This document shows, in pieces, positions 43,824-52,828 of a stretch of DNA of 64,000 nucleotides. The stretch's first letter is position 1; each line of letters starts with the position of its first letter. This stretch comes from Loktanella sp. D2R18. Its GTDB lineage: Bacteria; Pseudomonadota; Alphaproteobacteria; Rhodobacterales; Rhodobacteraceae. The notes under the pieces are model-generated. The model was not told the origin of the DNA. It made no database searches and worked only from the letters and a program-made list of their open reading frames with translations. A program made the position numbers and the translations under genes. The stretch is from assembly GCF_003318235.1 (NCBI RefSeq), contig NZ_QOCG01000029.1, positions 1 to 64,000 on the forward strand. Reading direction: 5' to 3'.

Positions 43824-45545
43824 TTAGGTGCCGCTGGGCCGAAACCGTGTGCTTTCAGCGACTTGGAAGCGGCCGTTGTTCAATTTCACGATCTTGTTCT
43901 GGCGCAGTAGGCGACCAAATTGACGCAACCCGTCTTCGCGGCTTACCTCTTCTTGAGACGCGCTTTGCACTTTCTTCATGACCTGCGGGCGCGAGAAATC
44001 ATCATCGCCTTCGACAAAGGAGATATAGGCGGCAGCCGCCTCGAGCAGATCATCCAGTTCGGTCGCGCCTTGTTCGGCCGCGAATTCGGCAAACCCTCCA
44101 GATGTGGGCGCCATGTTTTCTTCGACCTTGGCGGCGATTTGACGCAAACGGTCTGCCGCAGCATCCGTTGGTGCGTCGGTGGTCGCCGATGGGACCAATT
44201 GCAACGGTGCCGGGGTCGCTGGTTTTTCTTCGGCATCATGCGCGCCAAGATCTTCGCGGAAAGCATTGTCTTTTGCATCGGTGGGGCTGTCATCGCCAAG
44301 TTCGCGCGCGGCTTCGGTTGCCGCAACAGCCGCCTTAAGCTGTGCAAATGCATCGCGGTGGCGACGGCCCTCTGGCGCGTTGAGGTGCTCGTCGGTTTGG
44401 TTCAGTATGCGGGTAAATGCGGTTTCAGGGCTATCGGGAAGATCCGCACTTTTGGGGCGGGTTGCGTCGCGGGCTTCGATTTCGCGGGTGACTTCGCTCA
44501 ATTCAGCTGACAGATCAAACGAATCCACGTCCACCTCGGCGTCGTCTTCTTCAAATTCTTCGGGCGCGTCTTCGTCCGTTTGCGGGGCCGCTGTTAGAAC
44601 CAGCGGATCATGGGCGACGTCTTCTTGTGAATCGTCATCCATTTCTTCGTCTGCGGCTTCGGAGGAAACCTCGGCTTCTAAAAAGATCGCTTCATCTTCG
44701 TCGTCCGCAGCGGCAAACTCTTCCGCTGCGTTTGGCTCTTCACTTTCTGCATCTGCTTCTTCGTCCTGAGCAGCGAACTCTGCGTTGCGTTTGGCAAGGT
44801 CAGCAAGCCGTTGCGCCAAAGGGTTCACTGCGGGCGCATCGTCGTCACCTTCTTCATCGCTATCAAGGCCATCATCCGACTCGACAGGGGCAGAGGGGGC
44901 TTGCACGTGACCACGGCCGACAACGGCGCGAATGCGCTGAAGCTTGGCGGCAATGCTTTCTTCCTCTTCATCATCAACGTCGTCGGACTCTACGGTTTCG
45001 ACCGTTTCAGCGGCAAGCGGCGCGTCGTCGTCAAACTCTTCTAAATCTTCGACGTAATCATCTGCCTCGGTGATGTTGCCAAAATCGTCGTCGTCAAAGG
45101 CTTCGTCATCATCGGCGTCAGTTAGAACAATGGGATCGTCTTCATCATCATCATCTTCTTCAAAAACGTTTTCTGGCGTGTCGTCGATATCATCAGCCTC
45201 ATCGACAGCAATGTTTTCGATTTCTTCAGCAACTTCAGCATCGTCCTGAACATCGTCCTCGGCGACCAAATCCACATCATCTTCTTCATCGTCAGCCGCG
45301 CGCAGCGTGACATTTTGACCTTCGCCTGCGATCTCGATATCTGTGCCTGCTTGCTCAGCAGTTAGCAGCGCAAGCGTTTCCATGTCAGGCGCTTGCGGTT
45401 CGACATCCATGAAACGATCATGGCCAGCGAGGTCGTGAAAATAGGAAACGACAGTTTTCATCGTCTCAACCGAATCTTCAAAACCTTCAAGTCGGCAGGA
45501 AAATGTCCCATAGGCGACGTCTAAAATCTGCGTACTCTTTGTCAT
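43824..45545 (-). CDS. Highly acidic protein of unknown function with conserved ends
   Basis: A 573-residue protein. The first 65 residues look folded (LDVAYGTFSCRLEGFEDSVETMKTVVSYFHDLAGHDRFM). Residues from about 85 to 345 are dominated by Asp and Glu with little hydrophobic content, broken by short helical pieces such as EESIAAKLQRIRAVVGRG. The last 75 residues look folded, with SRPQVMKKVQ, SREDGLRQFGRLLRQNKIVKLNNGRFQVAE, resembling a small winged helix. Its domain order is that of a hypothetical protein found in many Rhodobacteraceae. No signal or membrane segment is seen. It is divergent from thiamine diphosphokinase. Function unknown. Confidence 0.8.
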   Translation of the reverse strand: MTKSTQILDVAYGTFSCRLEGFEDSVETMKTVVSYFHDLAGHDRFMDVEPQAPDMETLALLTAEQAGTDIEIAGEGQNVTLRAADDEEDDVDLVAEDDVQDDAEVAEEIENIAVDEADDIDDTPENVFEEDDDDEDDPIVLTDADDDEAFDDDDFGNITEADDYVEDLEEFDDDAPLAAETVETVESDDVDDEEEESIAAKLQRIRAVVGRGHVQAPSAPVESDDGLDSDEEGDDDAPAVNPLAQRLADLAKRNAEFAAQDEEADAESEEPNAAEEFAAADDEDEAIFLEAEVSSEAADEEMDDDSQEDVAHDPLVLTAAPQTDEDAPEEFEEDDAEVDVDSFDLSAELSEVTREIEARDATRPKSADLPDSPETAFTRILNQTDEHLNAPEGRRHRDAFAQLKAAVAATEAARELGDDSPTDAKDNAFREDLGAHDAEEKPATPAPLQLVPSATTDAPTDAAADRLRQIAAKVEENMAPTSGGFAEFAAEQGATELDDLLEAAAAYISFVEGDDDFSRPQVMKKVQSASQEEVSREDGLRQFGRLLRQNKIVKLNNGRFQVAESTRFRPSGT

Positions 45546-45666
45546 TGGTAAAGCGCTTTCTTCGATTTTCGGGGTCCGTCTGCTCGGCGGACGTGTGTTC
45601 TTAGTTAGATTTACGTTGCGGTGACATTCCGGATCATTTTATGTCCCTTTTAGGGAATGTTTGTGA

Positions 45667-46344
45667 ATGGGTGTTGAATCTTTGCTGGAACCGTTGATTG
45701 TTTCGCGTAACCATACGGTTTGCTTGGTCGGGGGCGCAAGGGTCTCTGCGCAGGTTATTTCGTCTATTTTACCGATAGTTGATCAATTTGTTGCCGTTGA
45801 CAGTGGGGCTGACCACTTGCTCGCAGCGGGGATCACGCCTGCGGTGGTGGTCGGTGACCTCGACAGTATTTCTGATCACGCCCGTGCCACATTTGCTGGG
45901 CGGCTTCACCCTATCGCAGAGCAATCCACGACAGATTTCGAAAAAGCGCTAAGCCGTGTAGAGGCGCCAATGGTCATTGCTCTGGGCTTTACCGGGGGGC
46001 GCATGGATCATGTCTTGGCGGTTTTGAACGTGCTAGCACGCTATCAATCGCGGGCGATAATTTTGCTTGATGACACCGACCTTTGCTTTGTGGCACGGGC
46101 CGGCGAAACACGGATTGCGCCGCCGGTGGGCACGCGCATGTCTTTGATGCCGCTTGCAGCGTGCCGGGTGACCGCGACGGGGTTGCGCTGGTCGTTTTCG
46201 GATCAAGATATGCAACCAACTGGGTTTATCAGCTCCTCAAACGAGGTTGCGGGTCCGATCACCGTGCAGACCGATGGGCCGTTGCTGATTACGATGCCGG
46301 CGGCGCTTTTGTCGCTTGCACAGAAAGCCGCCCTTCGCGAATAA
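45667..46344 (+). CDS. Thiamine diphosphokinase
   Basis: A 225-residue thiamine pyrophosphokinase, converting thiamine to thiamine diphosphate. Motifs include VAVDSGADHLLAAGITPAVVVGDLDS, STTDFEKAL and LGFTGGRMDHVLA, which hold the Asp residues and nucleotide loop. The ATG at 45667 has AGGGA upstream. Its last 56 bp overlap the end of the convergent EamA transporter gene. It is divergent from the acidic protein gene. No TPP riboswitch is seen. Confidence 0.92.
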   Translation: MGVESLLEPLIVSRNHTVCLVGGARVSAQVISSILPIVDQFVAVDSGADHLLAAGITPAVVVGDLDSISDHARATFAGRLHPIAEQSTTDFEKALSRVEAPMVIALGFTGGRMDHVLAVLNVLARYQSRAIILLDDTDLCFVARAGETRIAPPVGTRMSLMPLAACRVTATGLRWSFSDQDMQPTGFISSSNEVAGPITVQTDGPLLITMPAALLSLAQKAALRE

Positions 46345-47194
46345 TCACATAAAGCCCTGCGGCCATTGTGATGAAAATTCCGATTGTTGCCAGCCCGTTC
46401 GGCAGATCAGCAAAGACGGCCCAACCAATGGCCGTGCCAAAGGGGATTTCCAGATATTGCATTGGCGCAAGCGTTGAGGCGGGTGCAAAACGCAGGCTCC
46501 AGGTCATGAACAAATGCGCCAAAGTGCCGATGACGCCAAGAACAAGAAGCATGGCGATTGCTCCGCTGTCCAACGCAGTGATTTCGGCGGACTTAAACAT
46601 AATAACAGGAAACAAAAGGGCGCAGGCCTGCAGGCCGCTTATGGCTTGCAGCTTCACCGCGTCGATCTGTTGCGCGATTTTGCGGGTGACCATCATAAAA
46701 AGCGCGAAGACAAGGGCGACACCCAAAGGCAGCAACGCAGGCGGCCCGACCTCTACGAAATTTGGCTGAATCACGAGCAAGGTTCCAATGAACCCAATCA
46801 TACAGGCGATCATGCGGTGTTTTCCAACGACTTCACCCATCACAAAATGACCTAAAATCAACATGATAAAGGGCATCACAAAGGCGATGGCAAGCGCATC
46901 AGCGAGCGGTAAATAGCGCAAGGCACTGAACATCAGCCCGATCCCAGCGATATGCAGCGCGGTGCGCAGTAGGGTCCAATGCAGCGTCCCCTTGGGGAGC
47001 GTAAAGCCCATACCGCTGTGCCAGACGAGCGGCGCAAGTAAGATTGCCTGTACCGCAAAGCGCACAAAGACAAGCATGTTCAGCGACACTGTTCCGCCAA
47101 GCAGTTTCGCCATGCTGTCCCCAAGTGGGGCCAGAACGCAAAACGCCAGCATCAACATGATTCCTAGAAATGGGCGATCAGCAGTTTGGGACAT
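46289..47194 (-). CDS. EamA/DMT family transporter
   Basis: A 301-residue protein with about ten membrane helices in two EamA repeats, for example LMFSALRYLPLADALAIAFVMPFIMLILGHFVMGE in the first and LVLGVIGTLAHLFMTWSLRFAPAST with PMQYLEIPFGTAIGWAVF in the second. It is likely an exporter of metabolites or amino acids. The start lies within the last 17 bp of sdaA, so it is coupled to serine deaminase. Its end overlaps the end of the thiamine diphosphokinase gene. Confidence 0.9.
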   Translation of the reverse strand: MSQTADRPFLGIMLMLAFCVLAPLGDSMAKLLGGTVSLNMLVFVRFAVQAILLAPLVWHSGMGFTLPKGTLHWTLLRTALHIAGIGLMFSALRYLPLADALAIAFVMPFIMLILGHFVMGEVVGKHRMIACMIGFIGTLLVIQPNFVEVGPPALLPLGVALVFALFMMVTRKIAQQIDAVKLQAISGLQACALLFPVIMFKSAEITALDSGAIAMLLVLGVIGTLAHLFMTWSLRFAPASTLAPMQYLEIPFGTAIGWAVFADLPNGLATIGIFITMAAGLYVIIREGRLSVQATKAPPAS

Positions 47195-48551
47195 TCACAG
47201 CCAAACCGCCAAGCGCAGTTTCTTTATATTTTTCAGACATATCCACGCCAGTCTGGCGCATGGTTTCGACGGCCACATCTAGCGACACAAGATGCTTACC
47301 ATCCCCGCGCAAGGCGAGCGATGCGGCGGACACAGCTTTGATCGCGCCCAGCCCATTGCGTTCAATGCAGGGCACTTGCACAAGACCTTTGACCGGGTCG
47401 CAGGTCATCCCAAGGTGATGTTCCAGCGCGATTTCAGCAGCGTTTTCGATCTGTTCCGGGCTGCCGCCCATCACAGCGGCCAGTCCTGCCGCAGCCATTG
47501 CGGCGGCACTGCCGACCTCGGCCTGACAGCCACATTCCGCACCCGAGATCGAGGCGTTGAATTTGATCAACCCGCCAATTGCCGCCGCCGTTAGCAAAAA
47601 TTCGGGCACGCGCGTGCTGGTCGCGCCCGGAACATGATCCAACCAATAGCGGATCGTCGCAGGTACGACGCCTGCGGCACCGTTTGTCGGGGCCGTGACG
47701 ACCTGACCGCCCGCTGCGTTTTCTTCGTTCACGGCCATTGCGTAGGTCGACATATAGTCGTTTATCGTATGTGGGGCGGTCAGGTTCATCCCGCGTTCCG
47801 CCATCAACGCGTCATAAATACCCTTTGCGCGGCGGCGCACGTTCAGACCACCGGGCAGGGTGCCTTCGTTGGTCAGCCCACGGTCAATGCAGTTGTTCAT
47901 GACCTCCCAAACCCGGTCAAGACCCCGATCTAGGTCAGCGCCCGATATGCGCGACATTTCATTCGCGCGCTTCATTTGGGCAATGGATTTTCCAGATGTT
48001 TGGGCCATTTGCATCATCGCGTCTGCGCTGTGGAATGGAAAGGGCACGGGCGGGCCATCGTCTGTGTCTTTGCCTGCCGCAAGCTCCGCATCCGTAAGAA
48101 TAAAACCGCCCCCAATTGAATAGTAAGTCACTTGGGTAAGTATATCGCCCTGTGCGTCAGTTCCGGCCAAAACCATCCCATTTGCGTGACCGGGAAGTGC
48201 GGGGCCATAATCAAAAATAAGGTTCTCTTTGTGGTGGAACTGTAAGGTGCCAAGCCCTTCTGGCTGCACATTATTTTCTTTCTTAATCCGCGTCAGCTCG
48301 GCCTCGGCTTTATCTGCGTCATAATCATCCGCCCGAAACCCCGCGAGCCCAAGGATGACCGCGCGGTCAGTCGCATGGCCGACGCCCGTGAACGCGAGAC
48401 TGCCGTGCAGCGATGCGTGTAAACCAGCGACCTTAAATGGTTGCGCGCGCAGGTGGTCAAGGAACCGGGCCGCGGCGACCATCGGTCCAATCGTATGTGA
48501 CGACGAAGGGCCAACACCCACCTTGAACATATCAAAGACGGATAAGAACAT
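47178..48551 (-). CDS. sdaA: L-serine ammonia-lyase (iron-sulfur type)
   Basis: A 457-residue one-chain serine dehydratase, which converts serine to pyruvate and ammonia. The N-terminal SDH_beta domain has DMFKVGVGPSSSHTIGPMVAA. The alpha domain has GAAGVVPA, the [4Fe-4S] cysteines in SGAECGCQAEVGSAAAMAAAG and CDPVKGLVQVPCIERN. The ATG overlaps the stop of the GST gene (TAATG), and an EamA transporter is coupled downstream. Confidence 0.97.
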   Translation of the reverse strand: MFLSVFDMFKVGVGPSSSHTIGPMVAAARFLDHLRAQPFKVAGLHASLHGSLAFTGVGHATDRAVILGLAGFRADDYDADKAEAELTRIKKENNVQPEGLGTLQFHHKENLIFDYGPALPGHANGMVLAGTDAQGDILTQVTYYSIGGGFILTDAELAAGKDTDDGPPVPFPFHSADAMMQMAQTSGKSIAQMKRANEMSRISGADLDRGLDRVWEVMNNCIDRGLTNEGTLPGGLNVRRRAKGIYDALMAERGMNLTAPHTINDYMSTYAMAVNEENAAGGQVVTAPTNGAAGVVPATIRYWLDHVPGATSTRVPEFLLTAAAIGGLIKFNASISGAECGCQAEVGSAAAMAAAGLAAVMGGSPEQIENAAEIALEHHLGMTCDPVKGLVQVPCIERNGLGAIKAVSAASLALRGDGKHLVSLDVAVETMRQTGVDMSEKYKETALGGLAVNVPNC

Positions 48552-49237
48552 TAGAGCGCACTTCCTTCGGGGGGCACACAGGGGAATGGGGCAGAGATCG
48601 GGGTTAATCCCAGCCCTTCGGATTTAGCGGCTGTGATCACTGCGGGGCGGGTCTCTATGCGTTTTGCGAAAGCCTGCAGATTGGGCCAGCGGGACAGGTC
48701 GAACCAGTCGGTTGACCCACCATATAGCGCGGACCACCGCAGCATTGGGGCCAGATAGCAGCCATGAATCGATGGGACATCAGCGTCACGCCACGGAGTC
48801 GTGGAGGCATTTTCCAGAAGATCAAGCTGCGCAATCAGCCGCGTCCGGGTCACAACGCGCAATTTTTCTGGGTCGTCGGCCCCGTATTGATCGGGGTAGA
48901 ACAGCATACGCAGGGTGCCGTGCAATGTGTTCGACAGCCAAAACAACCATTGGAGCGCGGGCACGCGGGCAGGGCTATCTTGTGGCGGTATCATCATTTG
49001 CGTGCGGTCCGCCAGCCAAAGTAAAATCGCGGCTGTTTCGAACATCGGACCATCCGGTGTTTCAAGAACAGGGATTAAACCATTTGGATTCATTGACAAA
49101 AACTGCGCTGACTTTTGCGCATTTTGCCGGCGGTCTACCAATATTGGGTCGAACGTCAGGCCCATTTCAAGCAACGCAATACGCAGACAAAGCGATGCGT
49201 TATCGGGGGCATAGTGAAGGCGAAATTCGGAGTTCAT
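48551..49237 (-). CDS. Glutathione S-transferase family protein
   Basis: A 228-residue GST. The thioredoxin-like N-terminal domain begins MNSEFRLHYAPDNASLCLRIALLEMGL and has FLSMNPNGLIPVLETPDGPMFETAAILLWLADR. The helical C-terminal domain follows. The ATG at 49237 is preferred to a TTG six bases upstream. It is the first gene of a three-gene set with sdaA and the transporter. The substrate is unknown. Confidence 0.88.
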   Translation of the reverse strand: MNSEFRLHYAPDNASLCLRIALLEMGLTFDPILVDRRQNAQKSAQFLSMNPNGLIPVLETPDGPMFETAAILLWLADRTQMMIPPQDSPARVPALQWLFWLSNTLHGTLRMLFYPDQYGADDPEKLRVVTRTRLIAQLDLLENASTTPWRDADVPSIHGCYLAPMLRWSALYGGSTDWFDLSRWPNLQAFAKRIETRPAVITAAKSEGLGLTPISAPFPCVPPEGSAL

Positions 49238-49393
49238 GCGCAAACCCTAGCGTATGATTTTGCCCGACGCGGCCCAAATGCGACACCTTGGCTCAAAAAA
49301 CGTAGCAAACCTTGGAATAATAACGGCAAATGGGTCTCGCGCCCGGGCCGTATCTTGCCTATACCATCGGAGGGAATTTGAGGGAATGTAAAG

Positions 49394-50182
49394 ATGGCTA
49401 GTGAATTGTCACCGATTGATCGGGCAAAATTTCTCGCGGCAAAGCAAGCAACGGAATATGTCGAAACCGGCATGAAGGTGGGTCTGGGTACCGGATCAAC
49501 TGCGGCTTGGTTGGTGCAATGTCTTGGTGAAATGGTCCGCGAGGACGGGCTAAAAATCAAAGGCGTCCCAACATCTACCCGCACCGCAAAATTGGCGCGC
49601 AAGGTTGGGATCGAAGTTGTAACGCTTGATGAGGCCAAATGGCTGGACGTCACCATCGATGGAGCTGACGAATATGACAACGACCTGACCCTGATTAAGG
49701 GCGGCGGGGGGGCGCATCTGCAAGAGAAAGTCGTTGCGACTGCAAGCGACCGGATGATCGTCATCGCGGATGCTAGCAAAAAGGTCGATACGCTGGGTGC
49801 TTTTCCGCTCCCGGTTGAGGTGATCCCTTTTGGTGCGCAGATCACGAAAAAATTGATCGAAGAAACACTGATCAACATGGATGTGCTCGGGCGCGAAATT
49901 ACACAGCGCATGAATGGTGATGCCCCGTTCGTTTCTGACGAAGGTAATTTCATTTTTGACCTGCACCTGAAACGCATCGGAAACCCCCAACAATTGAGCC
50001 TCGCGCTCAACCAAATTCCGGGTCTGGTTGAAAACGGTCTTTTCATTGATATCTGTGACGTCGTGATCATTGGCTATGGCGACGGGCGCGTTGATGTGCG
50101 CGACATGGACAATGATGGCGAAGAGGTTGTGCGGTTTGACCTGCGCGACGATGATAATATTTTTGCCGATTTGGATGACTAA
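49394..50182 (+). CDS. rpiA: Ribose-5-phosphate isomerase A
   Basis: A 262-residue RpiA, interconverting ribose 5-phosphate and ribulose 5-phosphate. It has GLGTGSTAAWLVQ near residue 33, TIDGADEYDNDLTLIKGGGGAHLQEK with catalytic Asp, Glu and Lys residues, and the C-terminal DICDVVIIGYGDG. A long tail ends in Asp-rich sequence. It is 28 bp upstream of gor on the same strand, so the two are probably co-transcribed. Confidence 0.96.
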   Translation: MASELSPIDRAKFLAAKQATEYVETGMKVGLGTGSTAAWLVQCLGEMVREDGLKIKGVPTSTRTAKLARKVGIEVVTLDEAKWLDVTIDGADEYDNDLTLIKGGGGAHLQEKVVATASDRMIVIADASKKVDTLGAFPLPVEVIPFGAQITKKLIEETLINMDVLGREITQRMNGDAPFVSDEGNFIFDLHLKRIGNPQQLSLALNQIPGLVENGLFIDICDVVIIGYGDGRVDVRDMDNDGEEVVRFDLRDDDNIFADLDD

Positions 50183-50210
50183 TATCCTCGGATGACGAAT
50201 GGAGACTAAA

Positions 50211-51566
50211 ATGACGTTTGATTATGACCTGTTTGTCATCGGTGGTGGATCGGGCGGCGTGCGCGCTGGTCGTGTCGCCGCGGCCCAAGGCGCGAAGGTC
50301 GCTTTGGCCGAAGAATTCCGCATGGGCGGGACCTGTGTGATCCGTGGCTGCGTGCCGAAAAAACTGATGGTATTTGCATCTGGCTATTCTGAAATGTTCG
50401 AGGATGCGCGCGCCTATGGCTGGGATTTGACCGCAGGTGGTTTCGATTGGTCGCGCTTTCGCGGTAAATTGGACGCAGAGCTGAACCGCCTTGAAGGCAT
50501 CTATCGCAAGTTGCTAAATGGCTCTGACGTTGAAATTTTTGACGCCCGGGCGACGATCAAAGATGCGCATACGGTCACCCTATCAACTGGGCGCGATATC
50601 ACCGCAAAACATATCTTGATCGCTACAGGTGGCCGCCCTGTTGTGCCAGATATGCCAGGTTCGGAGCATGGGATTACGTCAAACGAAATATTCAACCTTG
50701 ATGAGATGCCAAAATCGATCTTGATCGTTGGTGGCGGGTATATCGCGTCTGAATTCGCAGGCATCTTGAATGGACTTGGCGTGAAGGTGACGCAATTCTA
50801 TCGCGGCGAACAGATTTTGCGTGGATTCGACGGCGAGGCCCGCGGGCTTGTCGCTGATGGGATGCGCGCCAAGGGCGTTGATTTGCATCTAGGGACGAAT
50901 ATTGTCGAAATGGAAAAACGCGACGCTGGGTTTTGGGTCAAGGCTACTTGCGGTGGCGAAACCATGTATGACCAAGTCATGTTCGCAACGGGCCGTGCGC
51001 CGAACTCGGACAATCTTGGACTTGAGAATGTTGGCGTCGAATTGGGCCGCAAAGGCGAGATCATCGTCGATAAGTTCAGCCAAACCAAAGTGCCGTCAAT
51101 CTTTGCCATTGGGGATGTGACAGACCGTGTGCAACTGACCCCTGTCGCAATCCGCGAGGCGATGGCCTTTGTTGAAACTGTGTTTAAAGGCAATCCAACG
51201 GCGGCGGATCACGACCTAATCCCATCCGCCGTGTTTACGCAGCCAGAACTAGGCACAATCGGTCTAAGCGAAGAAGAAGCCGCCGAAAAAGGCCCGATTG
51301 AGGTGTATTGTTCGTCGTTTAAGCCGATGAACCATAGCTTTGCGGGCCGCGAAGATCGCGTTTTGATGAAACTGATCGTCTGTGCTGACACCCGTAAAGT
51401 GCTTGGATGTCATATCGTCGCTGATCATGCCGGCGAAATGATCCAACTGGCAGGTATCGCCGTAAAGATGGGGGCGACGAAAGAAGATTTTGATCGTACA
51501 GTTGCCGTCCACCCAACAATGGCCGAAGAGCTGGTGACAATGAAAGAACCCGTCCGCACTGCTTGA
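50211..51566 (+). CDS. gor: Glutathione-disulfide reductase
   Basis: A 451-residue FAD/NADPH disulfide oxidoreductase. FVIGGGSGGVRAGRVAAAQGAKVALAEE binds FAD. The redox-active pair is in GGTCVIRGCVPKKL (C-x4-C). ILIVGGGYIASEFAGILNGLGVKV binds NADPH, and HPTMAEELV near the C-terminus holds the catalytic His-Glu pair. GGAG is six bases before the ATG at 50211. It keeps glutathione reduced. rpiA, a pentose phosphate gene, lies just upstream. Confidence 0.95.
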   Translation: MTFDYDLFVIGGGSGGVRAGRVAAAQGAKVALAEEFRMGGTCVIRGCVPKKLMVFASGYSEMFEDARAYGWDLTAGGFDWSRFRGKLDAELNRLEGIYRKLLNGSDVEIFDARATIKDAHTVTLSTGRDITAKHILIATGGRPVVPDMPGSEHGITSNEIFNLDEMPKSILIVGGGYIASEFAGILNGLGVKVTQFYRGEQILRGFDGEARGLVADGMRAKGVDLHLGTNIVEMEKRDAGFWVKATCGGETMYDQVMFATGRAPNSDNLGLENVGVELGRKGEIIVDKFSQTKVPSIFAIGDVTDRVQLTPVAIREAMAFVETVFKGNPTAADHDLIPSAVFTQPELGTIGLSEEEAAEKGPIEVYCSSFKPMNHSFAGREDRVLMKLIVCADTRKVLGCHIVADHAGEMIQLAGIAVKMGATKEDFDRTVAVHPTMAEELVTMKEPVRTA

Positions 51567-51643
51567 TTTTGCAGTTTTTGGGCACACATGGCATAAGATA
51601 GCCCAGCACGATGGGTCATGAATAAAGGAAGCTGAGATACAAG

Positions 51644-52828
51644 ATGGCAGGAAATTCAGGTGGCCCATGGGGCGGCGGCGGAAACAATGGCGGCAGCGAT
51701 GACGAAGATCGCAACCGCAATGACGGGCGCAAACCCGGCAACGACGCGGGAATCCCCGAAATTGATGAGCTGGTGAATAAAGGCCGCGAACAATTGCGCG
51801 TTCTCATGGGCGGCCGTGGTGACAACGGCGGCAACCGTCCTGCTGGCAGTGGTAGCGGCGGCGAAGGCCCCGAAATAACCCGTGGTATGGTTGCTCTGGG
51901 TATCTTTGGCGCAGCCGCGCTTTGGCTGTTTGCCTCAACTTATACCGTCAAACCTGAAGAAAAATCGATTGAACTGTTTCTAGGGGAATTCACCCAAGTT
52001 GGTGAACCGGGCCTGAACTTTGCGCCTTGGCCCATTGTGAAATACGAAATTGTTCCCGTGACCGAAGAAAGACGGATTGCGATTGGCACGTCAAGCAGCG
52101 GCCAAGAAGCAGGTTTCATGCTGACAGGCGATGAAAACATTGTTGATGTTGATTTCCAAGTTGTTTGGAATGTCGACAACCCTGCCGATTTCAAATTTAC
52201 GCTCGAAGATCCAGAGGCCACCATCCGTGCGGTCTCGGAATCAGCGATGCGCGAAATCATCGCACAGTCAGAATTGACGCCAATCTTGAACACGAACCGT
52301 GGTCAAATTAGTGAACAGCTTGAATTGCTGATCCAGCAAACACTTACCGAATATGAAAGTGGCGTAAATATTGTGCGGGTCAACCTCAACAAAACCCAAG
52401 CACCTGATATCGCTGTTGAAGTCACTGACCTTAACGGCGCAGTTTCAATGCGGTCACCGTTTGATGCGTTCAGCGAAGTCCAGAACGCCGAACAAGAAGG
52501 CGAACGTCTACAAAACGTTGCCGACGCTTATGCGAACCGTGTTGTCGCCGAAGCGCGTGGTGAAGCCGCGCAAATCGTTGAACAGGCTGAAGGTTATCGT
52601 GCAGAGGTCGTCAACAACGCGCTTGGTGAAGCATCGCGGTTTACAGCCGTACTGGAACAATACCAACTGGCGCCCGAGGTAACCCGTAAGCGAATTTATC
52701 TGGAAACGCTTGAACAGGTCATCGGCGGTGTTGATATGATTTTGCTTGATGAAAACGAAGGTGGCGGGCAAGGCGTTGTTCCTTATCTCCCGCTGAATGA
52801 AATCCGCCGCTCAGGAGGGTCAAACTAA
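51644..52828 (+). CDS. hflK: HflK, membrane-protease regulator
   Basis: A 394-residue HflK. The first 80 residues are Gly/Asn/Asp-rich and disordered. One membrane helix is at about residues 85-105 (MVALGIFGAAALWLFASTYTV). The SPFH domain follows with VKPEEKSIELFLGEF, and a helical coiled coil rich in AEARGEAAQIVEQAEGYRAEVV leads to the end. HflK and HflC form a large complex that cages FtsH. hflC starts at its stop codon (TAATG). Confidence 0.96.
   Translation: MAGNSGGPWGGGGNNGGSDDEDRNRNDGRKPGNDAGIPEIDELVNKGREQLRVLMGGRGDNGGNRPAGSGSGGEGPEITRGMVALGIFGAAALWLFASTYTVKPEEKSIELFLGEFTQVGEPGLNFAPWPIVKYEIVPVTEERRIAIGTSSSGQEAGFMLTGDENIVDVDFQVVWNVDNPADFKFTLEDPEATIRAVSESAMREIIAQSELTPILNTNRGQISEQLELLIQQTLTEYESGVNIVRVNLNKTQAPDIAVEVTDLNGAVSMRSPFDAFSEVQNAEQEGERLQNVADAYANRVVAEARGEAAQIVEQAEGYRAEVVNNALGEASRFTAVLEQYQLAPEVTRKRIYLETLEQVIGGVDMILLDENEGGGQGVVPYLPLNEIRRSGGSN

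Noticed and set aside
45546-45666. TPP riboswitch before the thiamine diphosphokinase gene
   Set aside because: The 121 bp leader has no CUGAGA-like motif or paired helices of a TPP switch.
49234-50070. Open frame of 278 codons on the minus strand
   Set aside because: Antisense to rpiA; Ser/Arg-rich low-quality translation typical of a shadow frame in GC-rich DNA.
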